Source: Utricularia gibba | Lineage: Eukaryota > Streptophyta > Magnoliopsida > Lamiales > Lentibulariaceae | Assembly: GCA_002189035.1 (NCBI GenBank) | Contig: NEEC01000004.1 | Coordinates: forward strand, 5,084,001-5,148,000 | DNA length: 64,000 nt | Direction: 5' to 3' | Shown: positions 48,697 to 60,613 of the stretch, one piece after another | How positions within the stretch are numbered: position 1 is the first letter of the stretch | Layout: the number at the start of each line of letters is the position of its first letter | Notes under the pieces: generated by a model | Database searches by the model: none | What the model saw: only the letters and a program-made list of their open reading frames with translations | What the model was told of the DNA's origin: nothing | Translations under genes and position numbers: made by a program

Positions 48697-49704
48697 GCGA
48701 TGCTGCTGATATGTTTCAAAAACATGCTCTTTTACTCCTTGAATAAACAGTGAATTTCAATTCTGAAACCATTCGGCAAACACAATACATCCTGAAGTTG
48801 AGCTAAAATATGTCTCCAGGCTTCAAAAATTCCAATTCGATCCGGCAAAGAACAAACTGAACATCACTATTGTTATTAAAAAAAAACAAACTCTACACAT
48901 CACTATTGTCACAAAAAAACAAACTCTACACATCACCAGGTGCAACACCAATTGGACCTTGACAATGATTGCTCCTCATCAAAGGGGCCAAGATTTACAC
49001 ATCATCCCCAAGCAGAGTGTACAGGATGCTATGCAACCAAGAGGAACCTTGGTAGCTTCCATTGAGCAGATGGAGAATAATTGTAGCTTAGATGGTTCAC
49101 AATTGTGGGGTTTTGATCTGAATAATAGAAACACGCATATTCATCAAAGGGGACCAAGCTTTACAGATCATAATAGGGCACACATCATCCCCAAGCAGAG
49201 TATACAGGATGCTATGCAACCATGAGGAACCTTGGTATTTTCCATTGAGCAGGTGGAGAATAGCTGTAGCTTGGATGGTTCACAATAGTGAGGTTTTGAT
49301 CTGAATAATAGAAAAACAGATACTCATGTGCAGCCCAAATAAAGCAGTAACGAATAGTTATTCATTACGCTGAAACTTCTTTACAGAAACACCAGGTTAC
49401 ATCAACTTGATACAAATACAAACAGTCCTACAATCAACAAGTTTTGTGCTCCTCATCGAAGCTTTCATCACAAACATCATGAAAGAGAGATAAAGTAAAC
49501 TGAAAATCCATTATTATTACTTCTGTGCAGAAACACAGCAGCCATAGGGAACCAGCGAGTCTTGGGTGCTTCTCAATTTGTGATCTTTTCTACCGGGTAT
49601 CCGTAATTCCAATCCCATATTGGGAAAAAATATCTATGGGTGGAATTTCGGGTCGCCGGAAAATAGGGTCCACAGAAACTGATCGGCAAAAGGGATCATC
49701 CTTC
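48697..49704. other. Convergent 3' region with tandem duplication
   Basis: Contains the eIF2B-epsilon 3' UTR, a duplicated segment (48977-49316) and the 3' side of the small gene at 49705-50220. The short open frame at 48959-49225 is created by the duplication and has no recognisable domain. Confidence 0.5.
48977..49316. repeat. Diverged tandem duplication, about 165-bp unit
   Basis: CATCAAAGGGG starts at 48977 and again at 49142. Both copies carry CATCATCCCCAAGCAGAGT, ACAGGATGCTATGCAACCA, GAGGAACCTTGGTA, TCCATTGAGCAG and GATCTGAATAATAGAAA. Copy 2 has a small insertion near its start. Confidence 0.85.
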
Positions 49705-50220
49705 TCACTCAAGGCGAAGCAATCGCCTCAGATCTTCCGTTGCTGAATCAGCCAACGGCTTCTCTTGATGCTTTTTCTGGTTAAAAAAAGAAGGAAGAGG
49801 AAGCGATCTAGGAGATGGCGATGAATAAAACGCCGATCCGGCGTACATGTCAGACATCGGCGGCAGAGAAAGACGGATCTGCTTCAGAAGAATCTCCGGA
49901 TCCGAAACCGTCTCAACAGGTTTAGGTTGCGGCGATTTTATAACCTTGGACGCTACCGAATCCAACGTTTCCCCTCTCCTAAGCAAAGTAACATTACCCA
50001 TCTGAAGATTCTGAGCGCCCCCGTCCTCCTTACCAACAAAACCATTTTTTGCCTTCTTCCTCGCGGCGGCGTTCTCCAGCGAGAAATTGACTTTTTTCTT
50101 GTCAGGCTTGGAGGCGGCCTTATTACCAAACCCTCCGTTGTTAGAAACCCTCTGCCGTCGTAACACCGGAGGGAACCTATCCACCAACACATCCTGGGGC
50201 CGCAAGACTTCCGTAGCCAT
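49705..50220 (-). CDS. Small plant protein of unknown function with SLPLP motif
   Basis: Intronless, 171 residues, start MATEVLRPQDVLVDR at 50220. The N-terminus is basic (PPVLRRQRVSNNGGF, DKKKVNFSLENAAARKKAK). The C-terminal half has MYAGSAFYSSPSPRSLPLPSFF, a short Pro-containing motif like those of plant PNRC-type proteins, and ends in an amphipathic TEDLRRLLRLE. There is no signal peptide or membrane segment. The open frame continues upstream to 50259, but MATEVL is the natural start. The likeness to PNRC proteins, which bind mRNA-decapping factors in animals, is weak and only suggestive. Confidence 0.7.
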   Translation of the reverse strand: MATEVLRPQDVLVDRFPPVLRRQRVSNNGGFGNKAASKPDKKKVNFSLENAAARKKAKNGFVGKEDGGAQNLQMGNVTLLRRGETLDSVASKVIKSPQPKPVETVSDPEILLKQIRLSLPPMSDMYAGSAFYSSPSPRSLPLPSFFNQKKHQEKPLADSATEDLRRLLRLE

Positions 50221-51277
50221 CCAGACAGAAAAAGGAAAAAGAAAAACTACACACGACACAAACGATTAAGGTTGATCTGGAAATTCTTCGTTGGATCGAA
50301 TATATACAAGTGGAGGACCGGCCGTGAGGGGGATTCCGACCGACCTTCCTTCAGCCGCGTGAATTAAAGGCGAAAGAAAACAAACAATAAAAAAAGAAAT
50401 GGCCGCCGAGTTTGATTGGCATTGCCTTATTTTAGTTTAAAGGCATTAGGACACGGACACGTGGGGCCCCACCACTGACCCCTGTTGACGGATTCCACAC
50501 GCCGTCCATTTTCTTTTTTTTTTATTTTCTTATAAAATATTTTCAAATTACAAATTCGGGTATGAGAAATTTCCACTATATCATGTTTAATAATTTTTTT
50601 CCAAATAATTACAATAGTTAACCAGTCAATTAACGACGTAGGACACGCGTCGCCCTAATAAATATTTATGCGCACGGGTTATAATTCATATGGGGTCCAC
50701 TCGCTGAGTTGGTTCCAGCTGTATTTTTAGTGGGGGTACTTTTGGAAGAACGGCCACGTGGCTACAATGTTGGGCCTGGCATCGTTATCCAATCCGAGAA
50801 AGACCAATTTCTCTTGATGGACAGTGCGGCCCATTATGAGTTTAAACTGGACTTTCGTTAATGACGATAATTGTAATCAGGATTACATGAAATCATTGCA
50901 ACTATTAATTAGGATTATTTTTTCAAAATGATGCACTTGAAGATTGGGTTCTTATTTAGAATCTTGTTACTAAAATAGTTTTGTTATAAAATACGAACTA
51001 TTTATGTTTTAAAAAATTAAATAAATTATAATTATTTTTTTATTTTTAATAAGTTATAAAAAAAATCATATTCTATTTTTGACCGTCAATTTTCAAAAAA
51101 ATATTTTCGAGATATTATACGCCACAACAGAACTACTGCAGCAACGAAAAAGTTATTCTTATTGGGTGAGGAGCTTTTGCTTTGCGTTTTGCCTCTCGAG
51201 ATCCACGAAAACTGTTTTAACCTAAAGGGGTTTCCATCCCGTTGTTAGATAACCGGAAGGGGAGAAAAGGAAAAGCA
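50221..51277. other. Divergent intergenic region
   Basis: About 1 kb between two genes that diverge. The first ~100 bases are the likely leader of the small minus-strand gene. AT-rich DNA follows from 50520 to 51110, then the AHP leader. No gene seen. Confidence 0.5.
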
Positions 51278-52242
51278 ATGGAGGAAGTGGGGCAGTTGCA
51301 GAAGAAGTTCCTGGAATACATTACTGCTTTACTTGACGAGGTGTGTACACTCACTCACTCACTCACTGACATCTGAGAAATGTTGACAACTCTGTATCGA
51401 TTTCAAGTGGGTATTGTTGGTGTTTTGGGCAGGGGATTTTAGACAGCCAATTTGGTCAGCTCCAGTTGCTTCAAGACGAGAGCAATCCTGATTTTGTTGC
51501 GGAAGTTGTTACCCTTTTCTTTCAGGATTCCGAGAGGCTTCTCAATGATCTATCCCTAGCTTTGTAAAAAACTTTGTGTTTTTTTTCTTTTCCTGTTTTT
51601 GCAGTGGTTTTCGGTTGGGAACTAACCCAGGATTGTGCAGGTATCAGCAGAATGTGGATTTCAGGAAAATTGATGCTCATGTTCACCAAATGAAAGGGAG
51701 TAGCTCCAGGTACTGGAAAGTTTGCAGTGTGTTGTGTTATTTTAGATACTAAGATTCACAAGTTCTGGAAGAAGGGGAAGAGCATTCATTTGGTGTTCAT
51801 ATTAGCAGCATAGGGGCTCGGAGAATCAGAAATGTCTGTATTCATTTCCGCACTTTGTGCAGGGAGCAAAACGTTGACAAGTAAGGGTTGGATTATGAGC
51901 ATTCTTTCATGCTTGTTACATTCATTTGGAGTGATGGTAGAAATCCTAATGAATCTTGCTCTGTTTTTTTCTTAAACAAAAGGTGTCTTGAGTGCTTGGA
52001 ACAAGTTAGGCAAGAGTATCTGCTGGTCAAGGCCAAGCTTGAAAGGCTGCTTCAGGTTTGTTACAATATTGCAATCTTACCCTTGTTGGATGCTGCTTGA
52101 TATGTACAAAACTTAGATGGATTTGTCAGACTGAAACATGCGAATTTTGTTTCAGTTGGAGAGGCAGATAGTAGCCGCTGGTGGGGTGATTCCTGTATTG
52201 ACACAGTTCTATGAACCAAACTCAAATTCGCACACACACTAA
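51278..52242 (+). CDS. AHP: Histidine-containing phosphotransfer protein (AHP-like)
   Basis: Six exons: 51278-51340, 51433-51563, 51641-51709, 51809-51880, 51983-52055 and 52156-52242, all in phase, 164 residues. AHPs relay phosphate from cytokinin receptor kinases to response regulators and shuttle between cytosol and nucleus. The start MEEVGQLQKKFLEYI is typical. The active-site motif HQMKGSSSSIGARRI is complete, with the phospho-accepting His at about residue 80. The helical bundle continues with CLEQVRQEYLLVKAKLERL and LERQIVAAGG. The C-terminus (VIPVLTQFYEPNSNSHTH) is slightly longer than in several Arabidopsis members. An ACTC microsatellite lies in the first intron just after the donor. 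Confidence 0.93.
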
Positions 52243-52919
52243 CCCTCTTAATGCCGTTTCTCTAGATGATTTGAGGTATCATTCAGCTTGAGATTACTCT
52301 TATGTAAAAAGTGGTATCTAGTATCTTCATGTAATGACAAGGTTTCCTCTGAATGCTGATTTGCTATATCGTAAGCGACTGAGATTAGGACAAGTAAAGC
52401 TCATCATTGCATCATTGCCTGTTCTTCCTTTTTCTACATCTCTTTCTACAATGACTTGCTCCCAAAGTGCAGCATTTATGCCTGTTAAGAAATCTACCGT
52501 AAGTTCTCATAAAGGATAAACTTTCATACGCAGCCAAGAAAGCCTAGAGCGCATTAGCCTATTTTCTGTGCAAGATTTGATCATTTACCATGTTTTTGCG
52601 GGGAGGAAGCAGAATCTCTTTGCTTATGGCAGTGTCATTATGAGCTTCTTTTGCAGTTAAGGTCTCAACAGAAACTCCACTAGTACGTTCCTGTGCTAGA
52701 CACTAGTGTGTGTCAGCATGCAGCTCTATGCACCTAGCACTATGCTTTTTTACTCCTCCAATAAATGTCTTTCATCAAATGGAGGCTTGACCAAAGACAT
52801 TTAAGAGTAAATGGTCATAAATGATGCAATTCTCAAGTGCTTGTTTTTAGGGAAGAACTGGATTTCTTTTGCACAATGTAATGGGATATGATTCAAATAA
52901 GAGAGACCATTGTGTATGA
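52243..52919. other. Convergent 3' intergenic region
   Basis: Holds the 3' UTRs of the AHP gene and of the sugar transporter. The open frame at 52334-52519 has no recognisable domain. Confidence 0.5.
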
Positions 52920-55900
52920 TTAATAACAAAATTCCCTCTTCATGGCCATGGATGCTTGGATTTCTTCAAGGGTTTTCCCCTTCGTCTCCGGCACAACCAT
53001 CGCCACAAACACCACCGTCGCTCCGCAAAACCCGGCGAACATTAAGAATGTGCCTGAATGAAACTCATCAACACCAACCACACACACAAAAGGTTCATAA
53101 TCAAGGTATAAAAGATTACCAGTAGAGCTCCAGTCCATTAGGAAGTTGAAGGTGAAGGAGACCACCCAAGCTCCCAGCCAGTTCACCAGCACAACCATGC
53201 TCCCTGCCACGCCCTTCAAGTCGATCGGAAAAATCTACAACAACAATATAAGGTGAACTTCCTAACACAACATGAGGTACTGCAGATATGAGCCAAGTCT
53301 CATGTTTGGTACAACTTTTGAAAACAAGCAACACTAATAATCGAGCAGTGACAAGTTACCTCGGACATTATCACCCATGGCACAGCTCCCATGCCGATGG
53401 AGAAGGATGCGATGTACACCAGAACTCCTGAAACTCCCATCATGGGAGCAGCCCATTCAAGGCTCGAACTTCCATCCTAGTAATAACAATGACAACAAAA
53501 AGTTCTAATGGTGGAAGATTAAAAAATTATATTATAAAACTGGGAGATCGTCTGAGAGTTACCCTAAGGTAAAAAGAAGCCCCAGCCATTGCACATCCAA
53601 TGCATGTTCCAGTAGCTGATACCTGAGGTGGTCGATTGTTATATGCTTCAGATATTATCTTCATCTTTGGATTCTGAATTTTAAAACACTCCCTTAAACA
53701 TATACTCACCATGAGAAGAGGCCTCCTTCCACATTTATCCATCAGCATTGCTCCAACTATAGTTATGGGCACCTGCGTTTAATCCAGAAGACAAGAAATT
53801 CATTTTTCTACTTTAATTCTCATTCACAGCACAGCAAACATGCATCTAAAGCCATTGAGATCAACCTGAATTGTTGCATAAAGAATGGTACCGATTTTCG
53901 CCACAGAAGTAGATCCTACAAAATCAGTTCTTGAGTTGAAGTAGAACATAGTCATGTCGAACCATTTGAGTTACCAGCTTGGGTGAAGATCTGAGTAGAA
54001 TAGAACCCGATCCCATTTATCCCCCCAGTTGCTGTAAAACCATCAGCCCCACACCAATCTGCCATGAAGAAACAGTGTGTATGAATCATGTATCATAAAC
54101 CAAAACACCTACATCCGGAAAAGGAGCAAGGTAAGGAAGTTGGTTTATGGGGTATATCCATTTCAGTTTAAAACTCGGATACAACAAGGTGAACGAGCTC
54201 TTACAACCAGAGGACGAATATTCCTGGCACTGAAGAGGTCTACAACCCGAGTTCGTGGGATCTCCTTCAGAAAATCTACGCTGGACTGGATAACATGCCA
54301 CCAACAAAACAATAAAAAAAAATGTTGATAAACAGTTTATATTTACATTTCTCCCCACCTGAATTTCAGCAGCTTCTGAAGAAATATCAGCATCCTTTCC
54401 TCGAAGCCTCTGGAGAGCAGTTCCAAATTCCTTCTCTCGCCCCACCTTCGCCTACATCAAGAAAAGCACACACATGCAGACATATTTTTCGGATTTCTAA
54501 TTTAATAAAATAAATATCATGATCGGAGCGTGGAGAAAAACTCACCAGCCACCTTGGAGATTCCGGGATAAAAAACAGACCTAACAGAAGCAGAACGCAA
54601 GGCACCAGCCCTTCCATTCCAAAAAATAAAAAAAAATCAAATTAAAATCTTATTTAATTTATTTTTTAATTTAATCGAAATATGTCATCCAAATTAGGAC
54701 TCACCGGTTAATGCCAACATTCTCCATGTAACGAATGTTCCCAGTACATACGCAACCGATGATCCACAAACAATCATAAGCTGTGGAAATTAAATTCACG
54801 TGATTATATTTTAAAAATATTTATATAATTATATTTTTTAAAAACTTTTATTTCACGTAATTTTTCAAAAACATATCTAAAAAGCAATAATGTTTTAAAT
54901 TATAACTATATAATATGTATTTACTTATATTTAAATAGGTTACACTTAAAAAAAAGGTTATAGAATCAATTTAAACTAATCTCACATTGATTATAAATAA
55001 AAAAAAGAAAAAATTAAGTAAATAATCATATAAATCTTGTATATAAACATCAAATATATTATAATTTTAAACATGAACCCACATCAAATTTATAATAATA
55101 AAATAGTTAAAAATTGTACCTGATTGAGAGTTGTGAGCCCACCCGAAGGTGCTTAGGTGCTATTTCTGATATAAATACCGGGACCTGTCACGTTTGTTAG
55201 TTATGGGAAAAAAACATTAGGATGATTATTTAATAACCAAATGCTATCATTAATAACAGCGGGCCCCATTTAGGCAAATTCCGCTGTCAACCAGCTGGAA
55301 ATTGTAATAAATAAATAAGTATATAAAGTAAAATATATTTTTTACCACATAGGAGAATATTCCTATTCCATATCCCGCAGAGAATCTCCCCAAGTCGAGT
55401 GCCCGAGCTCCCTTCATGAATCAAACTGTGAATTTTATAAGATTCACCCGATACTTTTTACCTTTTCTTTTTCACCATTTACCTTGGCGAAATAGACTGA
55501 AAGCCAACCTATTATGCAGAAAACAGCGGATAGCCGCATCGCCTGCTCCCAGGTGAAAAAACAACGTTAGTCACTGCCTCCAATCAGATGAAATGGATGT
55601 CTTTTTTACCCTCTTGCGACCGGTGAAATCTGAGATTTTCCCACTCGAGACTGCGCCGAGCATAGCTCCGATGGTGAGTATGGATCCAAACATTGAGAAC
55701 TAAGAGCAGAGAGGGCAACAGTCACCCCATGTTGGAGTCTGCGCTACTGCTTTTTCACGAATCCTGGGCTGAAAAAAAACAGATACCTCGGATACCGATA
55801 AGCTGAAATCCCGAATGATGGCGTACTGGGTCGGAGAGGAGTAGCCGACCTGCAAGGAAGAGTGAAAAAGGCTCACAGTTGGAGGAAGAAGAAAGGGGTG

Positions 55901-56050
55901 TCGTGCTGCGATTCGATGCAGTGAAACTTACGCATGATCCGAATTGGAAAGATCCGCAGACCGCGACGAGAGTGCTCAGCAGAACAATGGATATGGAGCC
56001 ATTGCTGTGGCCCCGAGAATGGGCCTCTGCAGATCATCCTCATGAGCCAT
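52920..56050 (-). CDS. ERD6-like sugar transporter (MFS), three frameshifts
   Basis: About 17 short exons from 56050 ([12 protein letters not shown]) to the stop at 52920, the exon-rich structure of the ERD6-like group. These are mostly tonoplast monosaccharide transporters exporting sugar from the vacuole. Recognisable blocks in order: [67 protein letters not shown] (in two exons), [62 protein letters not shown] and [13 protein letters not shown]. Single-base gaps occur at TT 56002-56003 (GATA then NGSISIVLL), CCC 55142-55144 (HLRG then GLTTLNQ) and CCCCCC 54021-54026 (LQQLGG then INGIG). All are in mononucleotide runs, and all splice sites look good. Confidence 0.9.
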
Positions 56051-58270
56051 ACCGTCAGTCGTTGAGGAGAGAGGATGAGCTTCTTCTTCTTATTTTTGTT
56101 CTTCTTTTTGTGCAGTGCAGATTAGTTCTGCCATGGCAGAGATTATATAATGAAAGTTCCATGAAGGCCCCACTTGAGATATGAATTAAGAATCTTCTGT
56201 AGATATTTTTAGAAAATTCATTATCTTATACCAGCGGCGAACGCCCAAAATATTTTACAGAAATATCTGCCCACTTTTTTCGTTGTCATTAGTGTCCAAA
56301 TGAAACAAAAAAACATTTCTAATAAATTTCAATATTGTTGAATATCTGAAAATTAATATATTTTAAATTAATTTTCATTTAAATAAATTATTAAAAATTT
56401 TATTATTTAATTTTATAAGAAATAGACGTTTGATATATGTGTTTCAAAATAATAATTTATAAATAAATCAATCAATCGAGATTTTTATGCAAATTTTAAA
56501 AAATTCATTTGTTTCTCAAAATTTCTTAAAATTCTAGATTTTACCCTTTCAACTTACCTATTAAACTTGAAATTAAAAAGTAATATTAATCCTTTCTTCC
56601 ACAATGGACATTTATTTCACTATTTAATTGAAAAAAAACAAAATACTTCGAAATCAGGAAAATGAGATGTGGTTAGGTGAGGATGAGCTGGTGCCATGTG
56701 GAATCAAAACAGCATTCCCGAAAAACACCTCCAGTTCCAAGTGAACGACACTTTTGTAAGATAGAGACAAGGCATGTGAGGGGAGGTATCCACATCAATA
56801 GAGCGTCAGGTGCAAACTGGAGAGGAGTAAGAAGAAGAATAAGAATAACCATCCACATGTTCCCACAAAAACGCAAGATGTAAATAAAATAAGATGATAA
56901 TTTTTTTTCTATATTTCTTATATATTTAAATTTCACGTATATTTATTCGATTCATCTTATTCTTAATTTCACCAATCATGTAAACCTGATGTGTAACTGT
57001 CAGAGCTTTGAGGGAGATCCTCAGCCATCTTCGACGAGCATGCTCATCCCCTATACCAGAAAACCCCATCTAGTTCCATCGGACCGGCCGGCGCCCGAAA
57101 AAAAAAAAGAAACCGCATCTGGGATGGATTAATATTATTTTTCAATAATTTTTTATCGGGCCGAAGCGGCCCAGACCCGCCAACAGAACGGGCGAACGGC
57201 CCATCAGTGTCTGGATTGGCCTCCCTCTCTTCATCCGTTAAATTTGGGCCCCAATTATGCATTTAATTGGGCCGATGTATAATTTCAGCCCAATAATACG
57301 GCCCAAGAGGAAGAAAATAATATTTGGAATATTTTAATTAGAAGTAAAAATCACTGTCGCAAAAGGTGTTTAATTGCCTGTTGCACCAACCGTCAACATG
57401 TTCTTTCGGTGCAGCTGCTCCACAGCGACCCACCCAACGCCATTAACGAATGATGTGAAATATCTTACGAGGAAAGATATCCTAAAAAAAATAGGCTATT
57501 AAAAATAGAAATTACAACTTGCTTACTAAATTTAAATATTTTGAAATATATTTTAAAAAATTATTTAATCCATAACTAAAATGGATGAATGTCTCCATTT
57601 TATAATTTATTAATTTGTGTAGAAGTTGTTGGATTAAAAAATATTAAATGGGAGAGAATATTTGACCATTTTCAACTACTTGAGTAGTTACCTTTTGATT
57701 TGGATCGCTTGTGTTCCTCTGTAAAAAAGGAACCGACATTTTTGGCGATCGAGATTCTCGCTTCTCTTTGTGATCGGTTTCACTTTTACCTTTTGGAAGG
57801 TCGTAGCTGCGAAATTCGGGCTCTGCGGATCGCGGAATTTTTTTTTTAATAATTCTCAGGTTTCTTCTTCTGCAGTCGCCGACTCGCTGTAAGTTACTGG
57901 AGTTTGATTTGACCATTGCATTTGCGGGCGCAAATTTTGTGATTCTGCTGATTAGTGTTACTGAGCATCGTTTGATACTCGAGTGTGGGTAACGGAAGGA
58001 AAATGAATGGTCTTATTTAATGATCTTGGTTTTTGTTATCGTAAATTGCGGTTGGAGCCAATTGTGTGCTTTTACTGAATAGATTTACTGTTTTTTTCTG
58101 GACTCGTTTATTAAGGGATGAACGTGATAGTAGCATTAAAGTAACTTCTGGATCATGATAATTTGTGTGTGATATGATTTTTCATTCAGAAAAAAAGGTT
58201 TTATTTTTGCTCTGATATTTGGATTTGCGTTTCAGCGAATCGTTTACAATTTGGCACTTACTCTGGAATC
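56051..58270. other. Divergent intergenic region and VAP27 leader
   Basis: About 2.2 kb. The ERD6-like promoter and leader lie near 56050-56170, followed by AT-rich DNA. From about 57700 to 58240 the T-rich plus strand looks like the VAP27 5' UTR with a leader intron. Open frames at 56673-56936, 57044-57262 and 57644-57916 show no recognisable domain. Confidence 0.45.
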
Positions 58271-60273
58271 ATGGATACTCAGCTGCTGGAGATCCATCCA
58301 CGTGAACTCAAGTTCTTATGTGAGCAACTTGCTATTTAGAAAACAAAATGATTGCAACCACATTTTTTTATGCATAATTACTTTCTTTTTTGGGTTTCCC
58401 TAGTTGAGTTGAAGAAACAAAGTTCGTGTGCTGTTCATCTCACTAATCTTACGGATCAGTATGTAGCTTTCAAGGTTCGGAATACTCTGACTTGTATATA
58501 TATTTTTTAAGCATGTAATGCTTGTGATGTAAATAGACTGTCCCTCAAATATTCTTTAGATTAACAAAGTGTTTGTACAACTCCAGGTAAAGACTACGTC
58601 ACCAAAGAAGTATTGTGTCAGGCCTAACGTCGGTATAATCAACCCAAAGGCAATATGCGATTTTACAGGTGCTTGGATTGAGCCATTGTTCAGCACTCAG
58701 TTCATTCTTTTTGCCTTTTTGGGGGCTTGGAAGAGATTTTTCTAAATCTTAGCATATATGTTGGTGTCTTGTATGTTTTTAATAAAGCAAATGAGAAGGA
58801 TGTTACCGCACCCAAATGCTAGATGTACTAATTTCTGTATTTCTGGATTATGGAAATTAGATTTCTTACTTACAGGTTTCATGTTTACTTACCAGATATC
58901 TGTTTGATATTGTTCCTAGATGACTTATTTTGTAGATACAAGTATCTGTTTTAGGACATCTTTTGCATTTGAAAAAGTTTCTATCGGATCTTTTAGGAGT
59001 GGATCTTTTACTTAACAATCTTGCTGCTGACAATGGTATGAAAGAATTGCTGACTTGAATCCTTTTACACAGTCACCATGCAAGCACAGAAATCAACTAT
59101 GCTGGAGTGCAAGGACAAATTCTTGATTCAAAGCACAGTGGTGCCATATGGCACAAACGAAGAGGATATTACATCGAGCATGGTTGGAATTTTCGCTGCA
59201 GTGCACTGCTGCTGAAATTGATTTTCGTTTTTTTTTAATTTCTCCTTTTTTTTTTTGGCTTCTGGTAGTTTTCCAAAGAAAGTCGAAAGTATGTTGAAGA
59301 GACTAAGCTGCGGGTGGTTCTTGCAAGTGAACCTAACTCTCCCTCAATGCCACCAGCTGAGACTGTCGTGAACGAAGAGTCTGTTTATGAAAATCTGAAA
59401 CCGAAAGAACATTCACCTGTTAATGGAGTTAATAAGCAAGAGCCATCATATGAAACAGTGAAGCCGAAGGATAAATTGCAGAATGGAGCTGAAAACTTCC
59501 CTCCGGATATGGTATTTAAAATCTTACGTAGTTCTACATATGTTTTGGTGAATAGGTGACAAGATCAACGTTTCTTGTAACTGATAATGATATGCTTTAA
59601 TTTTCTCTCTCTCTTTCTGGATGCAGCTGCTTACAAAAGTAGAGGAACCTATAAATGACGAGAACAAGGAGGAGCCCAAATCGGTAAATGACATCGACTG
59701 TAAGAAGTTGGTGCCTGCTGATAGTGAGGAGCTTCACCGTGACCATGGAGTAAGACAACTAAGTGATGCAGCAGAAACCAAATCAGAGCTAACAATTGAT
59801 GCTGAAGAACTGAGATCAACCATTACCACATTGACATCCAAGCTATTAGAGGTCAGCTGTGTGTAAACCTGTGCATTTGACACTTCTGCAAATGCTTTTG
59901 TTTCATCATCCCCCCCCCCCCCCCCCCCCCCCGATGTCTTCTGTGTTAATTTTCTCCCTCCTACACAGGCTGAAAACATGATCTTGAGGGTGAAAGAAGA
60001 GAAGATCAGCACCTTAAATCAGAACAAAGCACTCCAACAAGAGTTGGTGAGTTAGTCTTCGTACGGTCCTCAATATGTCTGTCCAATCTGTTTCCCGAAT
60101 CCTGCCCTTGAGACTTCGCTATTATTCTCACACAGGAAACCGTGGCTGGAAGGATCAAACAGGAAACTACAAACGAAAGGAGAGTTGCACGAACAGTTCA
60201 AGTTGGTTTCCCGCCCTTGTTCGTCTGCATGGTTGCACTCATCTGCTTTTTCATGGGCGCCTACATGTTCTAA
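58271..60273 (+). CDS. VAP27-type vesicle-associated protein (MSP domain)
   Basis: Eight exons: 58271-58319, 58404-58474, 58587-58668, 59073-59182, 59269-59511, 59627-59851, 59969-60046 and 60136-60273, in phase, 331 residues. VAP27 proteins are tail-anchored in the endoplasmic reticulum and tether it to the plasma membrane and cytoskeleton by binding FFAT motifs. The N-terminal MSP domain reads LLEIHPRELKFLFELKKQ, VAFKVKTTSPKKYCVRPNVG and FLIQSTVVPYGTNEED. A long acidic linker has repeated ENLKPKE/ETVKPKD units. A coiled coil follows (DAEELRSTITTLTSKLLEAEN...). The C-terminal anchor is FPPLFVCMVALICFFMGAYMF without a lumenal tail. The linker length points to the VAP2 subgroup. Confidence 0.92.
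59910..59932 (+). repeat. Run of 23 C in a VAP27 intron
   Basis: Lies in the intron between exons 59627-59851 and 59969-60046, about 36 bases before the acceptor. Confidence 0.85.
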
Positions 60274-60613
60274 TCCTAAGGTACTGGGCTAAAGACTTAC
60301 CATTCGATAATCCAGGGATGCTTTTATACATGCCAGACTATTTAAAGGTCGCTTTGGTTAGGATTAGCCATCCTGTGCAGTGTGATGCTTCTTTACTGCA
60401 AACCCGTCAGATAATCGTATGTAACACAACTCATTTTAACCAATAAATGGAAATGGAACTTTCACATCACTATGCTGTATGTGTATTTATGTACATTACT
60501 TTATTACACCAAGCTGCTCGATTACAATACCATACGTATGTGCACAACATAGATACTGACCGTGCATAGTTTTTGGATGGCTCTAGTGCGTGGAAAGTGT
60601 AGGCCTGTCTTGT
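60274..60613. other. Convergent 3' intergenic region
   Basis: About 340 bases between the VAP27 stop and the NHX stop. It holds both 3' UTRs. No gene seen. Confidence 0.5.
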
